Positions 24,264 through 33,148 of a stretch of DNA of 64,000 bases are shown here, one piece after another. Each line of letters starts with the position of its first letter. Within the stretch, counting starts at the first letter, position 1. Below the pieces are notes generated by a model that saw only the letters and a program-made list of their open reading frames with translations, had not been told where the DNA came from and ran no database searches. The translations under genes and the position numbers were made by a program. Source of the DNA: Microbacterium saperdae (GTDB lineage: Bacteria; Actinomycetota; Actinomycetes; Actinomycetales; Microbacteriaceae); assembly GCF_006716345.1 (NCBI RefSeq), contig NZ_VFOX01000001.1, positions 1 through 64,000 of the forward strand, given 5' to 3'.

Positions 24264-24953
24264 GTGCGAACCATCCGTGATCTCGACACCGTTGAACTCA
24301 TCCTCGATGCCCAGGGCATCCTCGATTCCATCCGAGGCCCCGAGCGCGTCATCGATGCCGGCACCCTGCGCGCGCTGCAGCAATCCGGCAACTACGTCGT
24401 CGGTCTCTTCGACGGCGAAGGCGACGAGGAGCGCATGGTCGGCGCCTCGATCGCGTTCTTCGGCGCGCCGGGCCAGCGGGCGATGCACTCGCACATCACC
24501 GCGCTGATCCCCGAGTACCGCGGGCGCGGCTGGGGGCGCGAGCTCAAGGAGCACCAGCGCCAGTGGGCCTTCTCCCGCGACGTCGGTCGCATCACCTGGA
24601 CGTTCGACCCGCTCGTGGCCCGCAACGCCCACTTCTTCCTCACCGTGCTCGGTGCGCGCGTGACGGGGTACGCGGTGAACGTGTACGGCATCTTCGGTGG
24701 CGGTGATGCCGGAGATGAGAGCGACCGCCTCGACGTCGAGTGGGCCCTCGCCGACATCGCCAAGCCTCCGGCGGCCGACCTCGTGGTCGAGACCCTCGAG
24801 ATCCCGTCCGACATCGAGTCGCTGCGGGAATCCGATGCGGCCGCCGCCCACGAATGGCGCACGCGTCTGCGCGCCGAGATGGAGGAGCGTCTCGCACGCG
24901 GCCTCCGCATCGCGGGCTTCGACGTGGAGCGCGGCTACCTCTTCACCGCCTGA
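24264..24953 (+). CDS. GNAT-family N-acetyltransferase-like protein
   Basis: Protein of 229 aa. The acetyl-CoA-binding motif A is clear: ALIPEYRGRGWGRELKEHQRQWA (about residues 75-97), preceded by the beta-strand MVGASIAFFGAP and followed by ITWTFDPLVARNAHFFLTVLGARVTGYAVNVYG, a form seen in predicted GNAT acyltransferases. The acceptor is unknown. It starts with GTG four bases after the HIT-like gene, suggesting an operon. Its 3' end overlaps the convergent VOC gene by 19 bp. Confidence 0.82.
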   Translation: MRTIRDLDTVELILDAQGILDSIRGPERVIDAGTLRALQQSGNYVVGLFDGEGDEERMVGASIAFFGAPGQRAMHSHITALIPEYRGRGWGRELKEHQRQWAFSRDVGRITWTFDPLVARNAHFFLTVLGARVTGYAVNVYGIFGGGDAGDESDRLDVEWALADIAKPPAADLVVETLEIPSDIESLRESDAAAAHEWRTRLRAEMEERLARGLRIAGFDVERGYLFTA

Positions 24954-25360
24954 GACGGCAGCACGAAGTCCCCGGTCTCGCCGGGGTTGACGGCGATCTC
25001 CCACCGGAACCCGTCCGGGTCTGTGAAGTACCCCGAGTACCCGCCCCACACGCGTTGCCGGCCGGGGCTCACGGTCGCGCCGAGCAGCGCGGCCTCGGCG
25101 AGCACATCGTCGACCTCGGCCGGAGTCGCGGGGTTGTGGGAGAGCGTGAGGGGGGCGATGCCGGATGCCGGGGCTTCGCCGATCTCGGCTGTGAACCCCT
25201 CGATCGACCACAGCGAGAGGATGATTCGGTCGGCCACGGGGAACATCAGCACGTCATCGCCGGCGAAGATCGGCTCCCAACCGAGTCCGTCGACGTAGAA
25301 CGCCCTGCTGCGGGCGAGGTCGGACACGGCGAGGGTGATGAAGCTGATGCGCTGTTCCAT
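24935..25360 (-). CDS. VOC-superfamily (glyoxalase-like) protein
   Basis: Protein of 141 aa with FITLAVSDLARSRAFYVDGLGW at the N-terminus and YSGYFTDPDGFRWEIAVNP at the C-terminus, the standard VOC beta-alpha-beta-beta-beta pair. The possible metal ligands are His- and Glu-poor, so the catalytic type is uncertain. ATG 25360 is chosen over a start 10 codons upstream because the VOC fold begins at once. CAGAGT-like sequence rather than a consensus -10 lies upstream. The last 19 bp overlap the convergent GNAT-like gene. Confidence 0.8.
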   Translation of the reverse strand: MEQRISFITLAVSDLARSRAFYVDGLGWEPIFAGDDVLMFPVADRIILSLWSIEGFTAEIGEAPASGIAPLTLSHNPATPAEVDDVLAEAALLGATVSPGRQRVWGGYSGYFTDPDGFRWEIAVNPGETGDFVLPSQAVKR

Positions 25361-25412
25361 GCCGACGAGTCTCGCACCGCCATCCGACATCCGACAGGGT
25401 GTTCGCGCCGGG

Positions 25413-26882
25413 TCAGCGCACGCCCTTCATGAGCCGCAGCACCGGCTTGACGGAGAGCAGCAGCCCGATGCCGACGAGGATGGCGATCGCGCCCAGAGTC
25501 GAGAAGTACGGCACCTCGTTCTTCGGGTCGTAGAACTGCACCAGCCAGCCCGAGATCGCCGTGCCGAGCGCGATCGACAGGAAGAACAGCGCCACCATCT
25601 GCGTGCGGAACGCGTCCGGGGCGAGCTTGGTCGCGACCGAGAGGCCGACCGGCGAGAGCAGCAGCTCGGCGACCGTGAAGACGAACAGGATGCCGACGAT
25701 CGCGAGCAGCGGTGTCGAGTTCGCCCCGCCGTTCGCGAACGGGAGGAAGAGCAGGAACGCGAAGCCCATCACGATCGCGCTGATGCCGAACTTCGTGGGT
25801 GTCGACGGCTGACGGCTGCCCAACCGGGTCCAGATCGCCGCGAAGACGCCCGAGAGGATGATGATGAAGACCGGGTTGATCGACTGCACCGTGGAGACCG
25901 GGATCTCGATGCCGAACAGCATCCGGTCCAACCGCTTGTCCGAGTAGACCGTGAGCACCGTGAACTGCTGCTGGTAGAGCGACCAGAACGCGACGCTGGT
26001 CACGAACAGCGGCAGGAATCCCCACACGCGTGAACGTTCGGTGCTGTCGATCCGCCGGCTGCTGAGGATCACCGCGAAGTACGCGATGCTGGCGATCACG
26101 GTCAGGCCGATCACGATGACGGCCAGGTTGTCGTCGCGGATGACGCCGGTGAGCACGAGCACGGCCACGAGCACGATCGCCGCGATCGCGATGCCGATCA
26201 CCAGGGGGTACCGCGCGGACGGGAGCGGGTTGGGCACGGCCCGCGCCGACTCCGGCAGCGCCTTGCGTCCGAACGAGTACTGCACGAGGCCCAGCGTCAT
26301 GCCGATCGCGGCGAGGCCGAAGCCGTAGTGGAAGCCCAGCGTGGACTGCAGGATGCCGGTGAGGATCGGCCCGAGGAAGGCTCCGAGGTTGATGCCGAGG
26401 TAGAACAGCGAGAACCCGGCATCGCGGCGGGGGTCGTCCGGTGCGTACAGCGTGCCGACCACGGAGGTCGCATTGGCCTTGAGCCCGCCCGAGCCGAGCG
26501 CGACGAGCACGAGCCCCACGCCGACCCCCAGGAGTCCGGGCAGGAGGGCGAGGGCGATGTGTCCGGCGACGATCACCATCGCGCTCACGAACAGCACGCG
26601 CTCCGAACCGAAGAGCCGATCCGCGAGCCAGGCCCCGAGGATCGTGGAGAGGTACACGGAGCCGCCGTACGCGCCGACGATGCCGCCCGCGACCGCCTCG
26701 GGGATGCCCAGTCCGCCCTGCGTCGTGGAGTAGTACAGGTAGATGAGCAGGATGCCCTGCATGCCGTAGAAGCTGAATCGCTCCCACATCTCCACGCCGA
26801 AGATGTGCACCAGCGACCAGGGCTGACCGAAGAAGCGGGTGTCCTCGTTGCGGGCCGGACGGGTGGGCTGCGCTGCGCTCAT
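25413..26882 (-). CDS. POT/PTR-family proton-dependent oligopeptide transporter
   Basis: Inner-membrane peptide importer of 489 aa (DtpT type). The TM1 signature VEMWERFSFYGMQGILLIYLYY includes the ExxERFxYY-like motif that couples protons to di- and tripeptide uptake. The second PTR signature appears as FSLFYLGINLGAFLGPILTG. About 14 hydrophobic segments are visible. ATG 26882 lies six bases after TACCTT, so the message is leaderless. It is divergent from glyS. Confidence 0.93.
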   Translation of the reverse strand: MSAAQPTRPARNEDTRFFGQPWSLVHIFGVEMWERFSFYGMQGILLIYLYYSTTQGGLGIPEAVAGGIVGAYGGSVYLSTILGAWLADRLFGSERVLFVSAMVIVAGHIALALLPGLLGVGVGLVLVALGSGGLKANATSVVGTLYAPDDPRRDAGFSLFYLGINLGAFLGPILTGILQSTLGFHYGFGLAAIGMTLGLVQYSFGRKALPESARAVPNPLPSARYPLVIGIAIAAIVLVAVLVLTGVIRDDNLAVIVIGLTVIASIAYFAVILSSRRIDSTERSRVWGFLPLFVTSVAFWSLYQQQFTVLTVYSDKRLDRMLFGIEIPVSTVQSINPVFIIILSGVFAAIWTRLGSRQPSTPTKFGISAIVMGFAFLLFLPFANGGANSTPLLAIVGILFVFTVAELLLSPVGLSVATKLAPDAFRTQMVALFFLSIALGTAISGWLVQFYDPKNEVPYFSTLGAIAILVGIGLLLSVKPVLRLMKGVR

Positions 26883-26888
26883 GCCTCG

Positions 26889-26894
26889 AAGGTA
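26889..26894 (-). promoter_or_regulatory. -10 hexamer TACCTT, leaderless POT transporter gene
   Basis: TACCTT lies 6 nt upstream of ATG 26882. Confidence 0.55.
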
Positions 26895-27019
26895 CTCTCC
26901 GACGGGCGCGGAGACCCGGTTTGAGAGGCTCGGACGGGGGAGTTGCCCGCAGATAGACTGGTGGGTGCCGCGGCATCCGCGTGCCGCACCCCCTCCCGCA
27001 TCCGACCATTGGAGCCACC

Positions 27020-28405
27020 ATGGCCGAACAGTCCCGCCTCGACAAGGTCATCGCCCTCGCCCGCCACCGCGGGTTCGTGTTCCAAGCGGGTGAGATCTAC
27101 GGCGGTTCTCGGTCGGCCTGGGACTACGGCCCCCTCGGTACGGAGCTCAAGGAGAACATCCGCCGGCAGTGGTGGCAGACGTTCGTGCGCGGCCGTGGCG
27201 ACATGGTCGGCCTGGACTCCAGCATCATCCTGCCCAAGCGCGTGTGGGAGGCCTCCGGCCACGTCGCGACCTTCACCGACCCGCTGGTCGAGTGCCTGCA
27301 GTGCCACAAGCGCTTCCGTGCCGACAACCTGATCGAGGACTTCGAGGCGCGCAAGGGCCGCACGGCCGAGAACGGCCTCGCCGACATCCCCTGCCCGAAC
27401 TGCGGCACCAAGGGGCAGTACACCGAGCCCAAGGCGTTCTCCGGTCTGGTGAAGACCTACCTCGGCGTCGTGGACGACGAGTCGGGCCTGTACTTCCTGC
27501 GCCCCGAGACCGCGCAGGGCATCTTCGTGAACTTCTCGAACGTGCTCACCGCCAGCCGCAAGAAGCCGCCGTTCGGCATCGGCCAGGTCGGCAAGGCGTT
27601 CCGCAACGAGATCACGCCCGGAAACTTCATCTTCCGCACCCGCGAGTTCGAGCAGATGGAGATCGAGTTCTTCACGCCTCCCGCCGACGCGCAGGAGTGG
27701 TTCGAGCACTGGGTCGAGGCCTGCTGGAACTGGTTCATCGACCTGGGCATCGACCCGGAGAACATGCGCCAGTTCGACGTGCCCGAAGACGACCGTGCGC
27801 ACTACTCGGCCGGGACGATCGACGTCGAGTACAAGTTCGGCTTCGCCGGCAAGGAGTGGGGCGAGCTCATGGGCGTCGCCAACCGCACCGACTACGACCT
27901 CTCCAGCCACAGCGAAGCTTCCGGCCAGAGCCTGACCTACTTCGACCAGGCCACGGGCGAGCGCTACACGCCGTACGTGATCGAGCCGTCGTTCGGCCTG
28001 ACGCGTGCCATGATGGCGTTCCTCGTCGACGCCTACGTCGAGGAGCAGGTGCCCAACGCCAAGGGCGGCACCGACGTGCGCACCGTGCTCAAGCTCGACC
28101 CGCGCCTCGCGCCGGTGAAGGCCGCCGTGCTGCCGCTGTCGCGCAACGAGAAGCTGTCGCCGCTCGCCCGCGAGGTCGCCGACACCCTCCGCGCCTCCTG
28201 GGCCGTCGACTTCGACGACGCGGGCGCGATCGGCCGCCGCTACCGTCGCCAGGACGAGATCGGCACGCCGTTCTGCGTCACGGTCGACTTCGACTCGCTC
28301 GAAGACCGTGCCGTCACGGTGCGCGACCGCGACACCATGGCGCAGGAGCGCGTCTCGATCGACGAGCTGCACGCCTACCTCGCGGAGCGCCTGCGCGGCG
28401 CCTGA
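27020..28405 (+). CDS. glyS: glycine--tRNA ligase (alpha2 type)
   Basis: Class II aminoacyl-tRNA synthetase of 461 aa that charges tRNA-Gly. [32 protein letters not shown] at the N-terminus is diagnostic for the eukaryote-like alpha2 form. Motif 2 ([28 protein letters not shown]) and motif 3 ([14 protein letters not shown]) are present, with two CxxC pairs (CLQC, CPNC) for zinc in the insertion. The C-terminal anticodon domain is intact. TAGACT near 26955 is a likely -10, giving a ~60-nt leader with GGAG before the ATG. A strong terminator follows. Confidence 0.96.
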   Translation: MAEQSRLDKVIALARHRGFVFQAGEIYGGSRSAWDYGPLGTELKENIRRQWWQTFVRGRGDMVGLDSSIILPKRVWEASGHVATFTDPLVECLQCHKRFRADNLIEDFEARKGRTAENGLADIPCPNCGTKGQYTEPKAFSGLVKTYLGVVDDESGLYFLRPETAQGIFVNFSNVLTASRKKPPFGIGQVGKAFRNEITPGNFIFRTREFEQMEIEFFTPPADAQEWFEHWVEACWNWFIDLGIDPENMRQFDVPEDDRAHYSAGTIDVEYKFGFAGKEWGELMGVANRTDYDLSSHSEASGQSLTYFDQATGERYTPYVIEPSFGLTRAMMAFLVDAYVEEQVPNAKGGTDVRTVLKLDPRLAPVKAAVLPLSRNEKLSPLAREVADTLRASWAVDFDDAGAIGRRYRRQDEIGTPFCVTVDFDSLEDRAVTVRDRDTMAQERVSIDELHAYLAERLRGA

Positions 28406-28419
28406 TCGCGCAGCATCCG

Positions 28420-28455
28420 GACCCCGTCGACCGTCCACCGGTCGGCGGGGTCTTT
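28420..28455 (+). terminator. intrinsic terminator after glyS
   Basis: GACCCCGTCGACC pairs with GGTCGGCGGGGTC (one internal mismatch) around a short loop, followed by TTTC. It overlaps only the extreme start of the gap before the convergent WYL gene. Confidence 0.75.
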
Positions 28456-29414
28456 CATCTGCTCCCGGCGACGGCGCGCGCATAGCGTTCGGAGAGCAAT
28501 TGCAGGCGCGGGAGCAGCTCAGGCGGGCTCTCGACCGTGAAGTCCATCATCAGCATCCCGATGTAGGCCGCGACCGTGTCGAGGCTGTCGGCTCCGGTGA
28601 CGAGGATGCAGTGATGCTCGTCCACCGGCTCGACGACGCCCACAGCGGCATGGATCCGGTCGAGCACGGCAGCCGCCGGGGCATCGATGCGCAGCCGGGC
28701 GTGCACGATCCACCCGCTCACCGCGATGGTCCGCATCGCGAAAGCCGTGTAGTCGCCGCCCGGCAGGGGTTGCGGCTCGAAGCGGCGATGCGTCGGCATC
28801 CGCAGCTCCATCCAGTCGACGCGGTACGTCGTCCACTCGCCGCTCTCGGGAGCGCGCGCGACGAGGTACCAGCGCCGATGCCAGGTGAGCAGCCGGTAGG
28901 GCTCGACCAGCACCGGCGCGCCCTCGTAGTCGAAGCGCAGCCACTCCTCATTGCGGATCGCGCTCGCGATGGCCTGGAGCGACGACGCATCGACCTCGGG
29001 ATCGGGGGCGTCGGTGTCGTTGTTCTCCGGGGCGCGGTCGACGCTCGAGCGGAGTGCGTCGACCGTGGGGCGCAGATGCGACGGCAGCACCTGTTCCAGC
29101 TTGGCGAGCGCGCGGGCGCCGGCCTCCTCGACGCCGGCGATCCCCGCTGCGGCCCGCAGGCCCACGGTGACGGCCACGGCTTCCTCGTCGTCGAGCAGCA
29201 GGGGAGGGAGCTTTCCGCCGGCGCCGAGACGATAGCCGCCGACCGAGCCCCTGGCGGCGTCGACCGGGTAGCCGAGATCGCGCAAGCGATCGATGTCGTG
29301 ACGGATGGTGCGCGACGAGACCTCCAGACGCTCGGCGAGTTCGCGTCCTGATCGCTCGCGCCCGGTCTGCAGCAGGGCGAGGAGGGCGAGGAGTCGCGCT
29401 GTCGGATCGGCCAT
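28455..29414 (-). CDS. WYL-domain transcriptional regulator (YafY/DeoR-like)
   Basis: Regulator of 319 aa. The N-terminal HTH_11 winged helix is RLLALLALLQTGRERSGRELAERLEVSSRTIRHDIDRLRDLGYPV (residues 6-50). The WYL domain (about 135-215) carries LRFDYEGAPVLVEPYRLLTWHRRWYLVARAPE, and a WCX-type C-terminal extension follows. WYL proteins bind nucleic acid or small ligands to control transcription. ATG 29414 has GAGGAG upstream; an in-frame ATG at 29435 lacks one. It is divergent from an epoxide hydrolase gene, with an inverted repeat between them, so it probably regulates that gene. Confidence 0.9.
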   Translation of the reverse strand: MADPTARLLALLALLQTGRERSGRELAERLEVSSRTIRHDIDRLRDLGYPVDAARGSVGGYRLGAGGKLPPLLLDDEEAVAVTVGLRAAAGIAGVEEAGARALAKLEQVLPSHLRPTVDALRSSVDRAPENNDTDAPDPEVDASSLQAIASAIRNEEWLRFDYEGAPVLVEPYRLLTWHRRWYLVARAPESGEWTTYRVDWMELRMPTHRRFEPQPLPGGDYTAFAMRTIAVSGWIVHARLRIDAPAAAVLDRIHAAVGVVEPVDEHHCILVTGADSLDTVAAYIGMLMMDFTVESPPELLPRLQLLSERYARAVAGSR

Positions 29415-29441
29415 CGGAGCTCCTCGAGAAGTCATCGATCT

Positions 29442-29464
29442 ATTAGGAACATATTCAACCTAAT
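29442..29464. promoter_or_regulatory. inverted repeat ATTAGG-N11-CCTAAT, candidate WYL-regulator operator
   Basis: ATTAGG (29442-29447) and CCTAAT (29459-29464) flank 11 bp in the 69-bp gap between the divergent genes. The site sits over the -35 region of the epoxide hydrolase promoter. Confidence 0.5.
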
Positions 29465-29471
29465 GCCCTTC

Positions 29472-29477
29472 TACCTT
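29472..29477 (+). promoter_or_regulatory. -10 hexamer TACCTT, leaderless epoxide hydrolase gene
   Basis: TACCTT and six bases (CGAGAT) precede ATG 29484, which decides that start over the ATG at 29463. Confidence 0.55.
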
Positions 29478-29483
29478 CGAGAT

Positions 29484-30641
29484 ATGGACAACACGACGCT
29501 CACGTTCCGCCCCTTCACCGTCTCGGTCTCCGCCGCCGAGGTCGCCGATCTCCAGGATCGCCTCGCCCGCACCCGCCTTCCGCAGCCGTCGCCGACGGAC
29601 GACTGGGATGCCGGCACCCCCAACTCCTACCTGCGCGAGGCGCTCGCCGCCTGGACAGCGTTCGACTGGTCCGCCGCCGAACGCCGCATCAACGCCGTGC
29701 CGCACTTCACGACCGAGATCGACGGACAGACCATCCACTTCATCCACGTGCGCTCCGGACACGAGGGGGCGACGCCGCTGCTGCTCGCCCACACCTATCC
29801 GGGATCCTCGGTCGACTACCTCGATCTGATCGACCGTCTCGTCGACCCGGTGGCGCATGGCGGACGTGCGGAGGACGCCTTCGACGTCGTGATCCCGGAT
29901 GCGCCGGGCTACGGCTTCTCGCAGCCTCTGTCCGCCGCGGGCTGGACGACCGCGAAGGTCGCAGCCGCCTACGACCGGCTGATGCGCGGACTCGGCTACG
30001 ACAGCTACGGCATCCACGGTTCGGACAACGGCGCCATGGTGGCCCGTGAGCTGGGGCTGCTGAATCCGACGGGCTTCCTCGGGCTGCACGTGCTGCAGCT
30101 GTTCTCGTTCCCCTCGGGCGACCCCGCGGAGTTCGAGAAGCTCGAGCCCGCGGACTATGCCGGCCTCGAGCACATGCAGTGGTTCCAGTCGGTCGGCGGG
30201 TACAACGCGATGAACTCCTCGCGGCCGCAGACGGTGTCCGTCGGGATCAGTGACTCCCCGGTCGGACTGCTCGCGTACAGCGAGCTGTTCAACTCGTTCG
30301 GCAACGGCACGTCCCTGGTGCCGCTCGAGAAGATCCTGCTCGAGGTCAGCGTGAACTGGTTCGCGAACGCGGCATCCGGCATGAGCCGCAGCTATCTGGA
30401 GAACGCCAGGGCGGACGCCGCTGCGGAGGGCGCTGAGGACGCCGGTTCACGTATCAACGCCGCCCGCACCGGGGTCGCGGTCTTCGCCGACGACTTCCAG
30501 ACGATCCGGGTCTTCGCCGAGCGCGACAACTCGAACATCGTGCACTGGAGCCGGTTCGACGAGGGCGGACACTTCGCCGCACTGGAGCGTCCGGATGTGC
30601 TGGCTGCCGACATCCGGTCCTTCTTCGCCGCCATCCCCTGA
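29484..30641 (+). CDS. epoxide hydrolase family alpha/beta hydrolase
   Basis: Enzyme of 385 aa. An EHN N-terminal domain (FTVSVSAAEVADLQDRLARTRLP) is followed by the alpha/beta-hydrolase core. The oxyanion motif is LLAHTYPGSSVDYL and the nucleophile elbow is HGSDNGAMVAREL with D181 as the attacking residue; the C-terminal HFAALERPDVLAADI supplies the catalytic His. These features match microsomal-type epoxide hydrolases that open epoxides to diols. The divergent WYL regulator and the inverted repeat suggest substrate-responsive control. An upstream ATG at 29463 lies inside that repeat and is rejected. Confidence 0.88.
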   Translation: MDNTTLTFRPFTVSVSAAEVADLQDRLARTRLPQPSPTDDWDAGTPNSYLREALAAWTAFDWSAAERRINAVPHFTTEIDGQTIHFIHVRSGHEGATPLLLAHTYPGSSVDYLDLIDRLVDPVAHGGRAEDAFDVVIPDAPGYGFSQPLSAAGWTTAKVAAAYDRLMRGLGYDSYGIHGSDNGAMVARELGLLNPTGFLGLHVLQLFSFPSGDPAEFEKLEPADYAGLEHMQWFQSVGGYNAMNSSRPQTVSVGISDSPVGLLAYSELFNSFGNGTSLVPLEKILLEVSVNWFANAASGMSRSYLENARADAAAEGAEDAGSRINAARTGVAVFADDFQTIRVFAERDNSNIVHWSRFDEGGHFAALERPDVLAADIRSFFAAIP

Positions 30642-30659
30642 GCCCCGAACTCACTTTGC

Positions 30660-30694
30660 AGGCCCACCTGTGCGACCGCCGCACGGGTGGGCCT
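30660..30694 (+). terminator. long hairpin after the epoxide hydrolase gene
   Basis: AGGCCCACC-T-GTGCG pairs with CGCAC-G-GGTGGGCCT around a 5-nt loop, about 14 bp of stem. No U-tract follows, so it may be a GC-rich actinobacterial terminator for the two convergent genes. Confidence 0.65.
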
Positions 30695-30734
30695 CGCATG
30701 TGGGCATGCAGATCCGCGCCTGCCCGGCGGTCGC

Positions 30735-31163
30735 TCAGTCGACGATCGTGAGGGTGACGTCGTGGGAGCCACCCTCCCGCATCCATTCATAGGAGCGCTG
30801 CAGGATTCCTCGGAGCACGTCGAGATCGACTTTCGACAGGTCCTTGATGTAAAGGCAGGAGACGCTCGTGGTGTGCGGGCCGAGCTGCGCGAGGGCGTCG
30901 CGATGGGTGTCGAAGCCTTCGAAGACGTAGACCGTGAGCGACGCCTTGCGTGGAGCGAATCCGAGGATGCCGCTGAGACCCTCGGTGCCGGTGGGATAGC
31001 GGTAGTGGCAGGTGCCGAACCCGACGATTCCGCTGGACCACATCTCCGGCTCACGGCCGGTGATCTCGCGCATGATGTCGAGAACGACGAGCGCGTCGTC
31101 GCGCCGCCGCGAGGGCGTCACGGCAGCGAGATACTCCTGGACGTCCTGACCCGTCTTCTCCAT
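30735..31163 (-). CDS. DUF1801 domain-containing protein
   Basis: Soluble protein of 142 aa. DUF1801 sequence covers most of it: RRRDDALVVLDIMREITGREPEMWSSGIVGFGTCHYRYPTGTEG, then ASLTVYVFEGFD and SCLYIKDLSKVDLDVLRGILQRSYEWM. The fold is related to YdhG-type proteins; the function is unknown. It follows the HhH-GPD gene by 2 bp on the same strand and is probably co-translated with it, though no role in repair can be inferred. Confidence 0.88.
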   Translation of the reverse strand: MEKTGQDVQEYLAAVTPSRRRDDALVVLDIMREITGREPEMWSSGIVGFGTCHYRYPTGTEGLSGILGFAPRKASLTVYVFEGFDTHRDALAQLGPHTTSVSCLYIKDLSKVDLDVLRGILQRSYEWMREGGSHDVTLTIVD

Positions 31164-31165
31164 GC

Positions 31166-31735
31166 TCAGCCCTTCTTGGCCGCGGCCTTCATCGCCTTCT
31201 TGTGCTCGCGCACCTGCGTCAGCGACTCGGGGGAGACGATGTCGGCGACGCTGCGGAACGAGCCCTCCTCGCCGTAGGCGCCGGCGGCCTCGCGCCAGCC
31301 CTCGCCGGTGAAGCCGTACTGCTTGCCCAGGAGGGCGAGGAAGATCTTCGCCTTCTGCTCGCCGAAGCCGGGCAGCGCCTTCAGGCGCTTCAGGACCTCG
31401 GGCCCCGACGGATCGCCCGCGGTCCAGAGCGCGGCGGCATCCCCGTCCCAGTCATCGACGAGGGTCTGGCACAGCGTCTGCACCCGGGTGGCCATCGATC
31501 CGGGGAACCGATGTACGGCAGGAGTCTGCTTGAAGGCCTCGAGGAACTCGTCCGGGGCCATGCCGGCGATCGCGGCGGCATCCGTCGCGCCGGTGCGCTG
31601 TTGGATCTTCAGAGGTCCGGCGAAGGCGGTCTCCATGGGGACCTGCTGATCCAGCAGCATCCCGACCAGCAATGCGAGCGGGTTGTCGGTGAGCAGGGCG
31701 TCCGCGGCGGTGTCTCCGGTGATGTGAAGGGCCAT
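31166..31735 (-). CDS. HhH-GPD-type base-excision DNA repair protein
   Basis: Protein of 189 aa of the small HhH-GPD glycosylase-like group. MLLDQQVPMETAFAGPLKI is the start of the helical core, and RLKALPGFGEQKAKIFLALLGKQYG contains the helix-hairpin-helix (LPGFGEQKA). The lysine in the hairpin and downstream acidic residues are compatible with glycosylase/lyase activity, but substrate and activity are unverified. The C-terminus is Lys/Ala-rich (EHKKAMKAAAKKG), possibly for DNA contact. A near-consensus -10 (CACACT) lies six bases before the ATG. Confidence 0.87.
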   Translation of the reverse strand: MALHITGDTAADALLTDNPLALLVGMLLDQQVPMETAFAGPLKIQQRTGATDAAAIAGMAPDEFLEAFKQTPAVHRFPGSMATRVQTLCQTLVDDWDGDAAALWTAGDPSGPEVLKRLKALPGFGEQKAKIFLALLGKQYGFTGEGWREAAGAYGEEGSFRSVADIVSPESLTQVREHKKAMKAAAKKG

Positions 31736-31772
31736 GCCTCCAGTGTGCCACCCGGCGTGCGCGCGTGCGGGG

Positions 31773-33077
31773 TCAGGCCGAGGCGGATGCTCCGTCGTCG
31801 GCGATGATCTCGGCCTCCGGCACGATGCCGTAGAGGGCGCCGAGTGCGGCGGTGAACTCGTCGGCGCGACCGGCCGCGGCGAGCTCATGTGCACGGGTCG
31901 TCGGCGTGTGCAGCAGCACGGCCGAGAGGTGGCGCAGCGCCTGCTCGACGCGGCCGTCCTCGTCGCCGCGTGTGCGGGCACGGTCGATCTCGGACTCGAG
32001 CAGCGAGAAGATGTGCGACCGCAGTGCGACGACCGCCGGCGTGACGCTCTGGCGCTCACCCACCACGTGGAAGGTGTCTGCGGCCTCGCGCACCACGCTG
32101 CGGGCCGCGTCGGTCGCCTGCAGCTCTTCGAGCGGGGCGTGCAGTCGGATGGTCTCGAGGTCGAGCAGGGCGACGCCCTCGAGCGTGGCGACGGCGGGGT
32201 CGACGTTGCGGGGCATGCCGAGGTCGACGACGAGCTGGTTGTGCGCGGCGACCGGGCATCCGATCGCCGCAGGACCCGTCGGGGCCTGGAGCTGCTCCGG
32301 TCCGAGGACCGGCTCTGTCGCTGTGGTGCACGTGATGAGCAGGCTCGACCGCGCCGCCGTGCGGGCGTAGTCGTCTGCCGAGACGGCGCGGATGCCGTGC
32401 TTCGCGGCGAAGGCCTCGGCGCGTCCGGAGGGCGAGTACACCGAGATGTTCACGGCGCCGCGCTCGCGGAGCGTTGCAAGGGTCACGGCCGCGTAGGCGC
32501 CGGTGCCCACCAGCAGCACCCGCTCGGCGGACCAGTCGGCGATGCGGCTGTCGGCGAGTTCGAGCGCGAGGCGCACGAGCGAGCGGCCGGCGCGGCCGAG
32601 AGCGGTGACGTTCTTGACCTTGCGCTGCGCCTGGCTCGCGCGCTGGAACAGACGCTCCAGCTCGGGGGAGGTGGTGCCCTCCTTGCGGGCCGACTTCAGC
32701 GCTCGACGCACCTGGCCGGCGATCTCGCCCTCGCCGGAGACGACGGACTCGAGCCCGGAGGCGACGGAGAAGAGGTGCTCCGCCACGCGGCGGCCGGAGT
32801 GCACGGCGTAGGCGCCGTCGAGCTCGGTGGCCGGGACGCCGGTGACGGCTTCGACCGCTTCCAGCACGGCTTCGACACCGATCGCGCCGGCGGCAGTGAC
32901 CGGTTCGTCCATTTCCACGTACGCCTCGAACCGATTGCACGTCGCGAGGACGACCGCACCCTGCACGCACGGAGTCATCTCCACGAGAGTGGGGGCGACG
33001 CCGTCGGGGGTGCGGCTCAGGCGTTCGAGCAGATCGAATGTGGCGGTCTTGTGACTCGCCGTGACACACAGCAGCAC
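31773..33077 (-). CDS. hemA: glutamyl-tRNA reductase
   Basis: NADPH-dependent enzyme of 434 aa that reduces Glu-tRNA to glutamate-1-semialdehyde, the first step of C5 haem synthesis. The catalytic Cys lies in [14 protein letters not shown] (about C50), with the expected CVTASHKTA at the N-terminus. The NADPH domain contains [16 protein letters not shown] and the dimerisation helix is at the C-terminus. GTG 33077 is fixed by TAGGAT six bases upstream. The gene is divergent from hemE and the rest of the haem cluster. Confidence 0.95.
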   Translation of the reverse strand: MLLCVTASHKTATFDLLERLSRTPDGVAPTLVEMTPCVQGAVVLATCNRFEAYVEMDEPVTAAGAIGVEAVLEAVEAVTGVPATELDGAYAVHSGRRVAEHLFSVASGLESVVSGEGEIAGQVRRALKSARKEGTTSPELERLFQRASQAQRKVKNVTALGRAGRSLVRLALELADSRIADWSAERVLLVGTGAYAAVTLATLRERGAVNISVYSPSGRAEAFAAKHGIRAVSADDYARTAARSSLLITCTTATEPVLGPEQLQAPTGPAAIGCPVAAHNQLVVDLGMPRNVDPAVATLEGVALLDLETIRLHAPLEELQATDAARSVVREAADTFHVVGERQSVTPAVVALRSHIFSLLESEIDRARTRGDEDGRVEQALRHLSAVLLHTPTTRAHELAAAGRADEFTAALGALYGIVPEAEIIADDGASASA

Positions 33078-33083
33078 CCGACA

Positions 33084-33089
33084 ATCCTA
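33084..33089 (-). promoter_or_regulatory. -10 hexamer TAGGAT, leaderless hemA
   Basis: TAGGAT lies 6 nt upstream of the GTG at 33077. Confidence 0.6.
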
Positions 33090-33148
33090 CCCGAGCCTCC
33101 GCGGGGCATCTCCGCACACTCATAGAACACGGGTGGGAGGATGGAGGC

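Noticed and set aside
26955..27020. T-box riboswitch before glyS
   Set aside because: The leader is only about 60 nt and lacks the T-box consensus and specifier-loop structure.
25246..27051. Minus-strand frame of 601 codons overlapping the POT transporter
   Set aside because: Arg/Pro/His-rich out-of-frame shadow of the intact transporter gene.
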